DNA of 64,000 nt from Cardamine occulta. Taxonomy: Eukaryota; Streptophyta; Magnoliopsida; Brassicales; Brassicaceae. Positions within the stretch are counted from its first letter, which is position 1, and the number at the start of each line of letters is the position of its first letter. The translations under genes were made by a program, and so were the position numbers. The stretch is from contig CM051378.1 of assembly GCA_028015245.1 (NCBI GenBank), positions 62,001-126,000 on the forward strand. The letters run 5' to 3'. Below the pieces are notes generated by a model. It had not been told where the DNA came from and ran no database searches. It worked only from the letters and a program-made list of their open reading frames with translations. Of this stretch, positions 63,680 through 64,000 are shown piece by piece.

Positions 63680-64000
63680 TTGTTTTTTACTTTGACTTGC
63701 TTCTCCACCTTAATAGCATGCTTCAACTACTTTGAGACTTCAACACTTCTATTCACTCTCATTTCTATCTTGAAGGGTTATGGCTCCGTTTTTGGGGATC
63801 TCAGCGTGAAAATGGTGAAATTCTTTGAAATGAAAGTATTGATTCTTCATAATCACATCAATAATTGTTGTTTCAGCTTCCATATGTGTCTTCTTTCTAA
63901 AACTACCAAATGCACCAATAGAAACTCGTATGAGATTCAAAGAACTAACAGAACTGTGGGATAAGATATAATGTTTGTTTTTTACTTTGTCTTTCTTCTC

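Larger units (their letters stand above)
2643..64000 (+). repeat. Satellite DNA array, monomer about 295 bp, about 208 copies
   Basis: The whole interval repeats one unit head to tail with no inversion or insertion of other DNA that I can see. Landmarks in each unit, in order, are ACTTTGA, CTCCACCTTAATAGCATGC, a TTCACTCTCATTT block, GAAGGGTCATA, an AAATGGTxAAATCC block, GATTCTTCATATTCACATC, CCATATGTGTCTTC, CCCAAATTCACCAATAG, GAGATTCAAAGAACTA and GGGATAAG. Landmark spacing at the clean right end is 294-295 bp. The sequence is clearly AT-rich. The array starts at the gap and runs off the right edge, so its full size is unknown. I do not recognise the family. A centromeric or pericentromeric role is plausible from array size and neighbouring retroelements but is inference. 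Confidence 0.97.
57192..64000 (+). repeat. Dimeric higher-order repeat A-B, unit about 590 bp
   Basis: A units at 57192, 57777, about 58370, 58958, about 59546, 60136, 61322, about 61910, 62501, 63091 and 63680 mostly alternate with B units. Two breaks occur: a C unit at 58663 and a D, C pair at 60728-61321. These are the cleanest monomers of the window. The pattern runs off the right edge. Confidence 0.85.
62501..64000 (+). repeat. Start of second copy of the 18-monomer block (runs off the edge)
   Basis: The order A B A B A and then the start of a C-like unit (ACTTTGTCTTTC at 63985) copies 57192-58690 at the same spacing and with the same private variants. Only the first 1.5 kb is in the window. 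Confidence 0.8.

Noticed and set aside
2643..64000. Dozens of open frames of 60-127 codons on both strands with similar translations
   Set aside because: They repeat once per satellite monomer, are open on both strands at once, and shift frame because 295 is not divisible by 3. They begin at arbitrary points and break with every indel. This is repeat structure, not a protein family.
2643..64000. CRISPR array
   Set aside because: The unit is about 295 bp with no short repeat and unique spacer alternation, and the context is a plant-type satellite.
2643..64000. 5S rDNA or rDNA spacer array
   Set aside because: The unit length could suggest 5S arrays, but I see no 5S gene sequence or internal control region in the monomer, and no 18S/25S sequence.
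2643..64000. Retroelement insertions within the satellite
   Set aside because: I followed the monomer landmarks through the array and found no interruption by unrelated sequence. Irregular stretches are explained by indels, chimeras and one deletion.

Overview
This window looks like plant nuclear heterochromatin, probably pericentromeric or centromeric. It holds no intact gene that I can support. The first 2.5 kb is decayed Ty3/gypsy-type LTR retrotransposon sequence, most like the Athila/Tat group. A run of exactly 100 Ns follows (2543-2642). The remaining 61.4 kb is one uninterrupted head-to-tail satellite array with an AT-rich monomer of about 295 bp, roughly 208 copies. I do not recognise the satellite family and cannot name the species. 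The retroelement style (Asp-tRNA-like primer site, gypsy protease linker) fits a dicot, but that is inference.

Left end (1-2542): on the + strand there is the 3' end of a retroelement interior with a purine-rich tract, then an LTR of about 0.8 kb, a primer-binding-site remnant at 941 and an untranslated leader to about 1240. On the - strand, from about 2105 down to 1455, lies a broken gag-pol protease region with several frameshifts and stops. Pieces of at least two elements in opposite orientations are therefore packed together.

Satellite (2643-64000): monomers fall into at least four sequence types, here called A, B, C and D, told apart by linked diagnostic blocks. Their order is not random. 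A 10-monomer higher-order repeat (HOR) of about 2.93 kb occurs three times in a row (9853-18627). A six-monomer core plus flank recurs at 24.5, 29.5 and 32.4 kb. A trimer A-B-D of about 884 bp dominates 51145-57029. A dimer A-B of about 590 bp dominates 57192-64000. The last 1.5 kb repeats 57192-58690 at an offset of about 5.31 kb (18 monomers). Chimeric monomers and one monomer with about 130 bp deleted record recombination inside the array.

Sequence quality matters for interpretation. Monomers are cleanest at the right and increasingly ragged toward the N gap. The raggedness recurs at the same few monomer positions throughout, which points to consensus or base-calling error layered over true divergence. 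Open frames of 60-127 codons on both strands of the satellite are by-products of the repeat and are not listed as genes.
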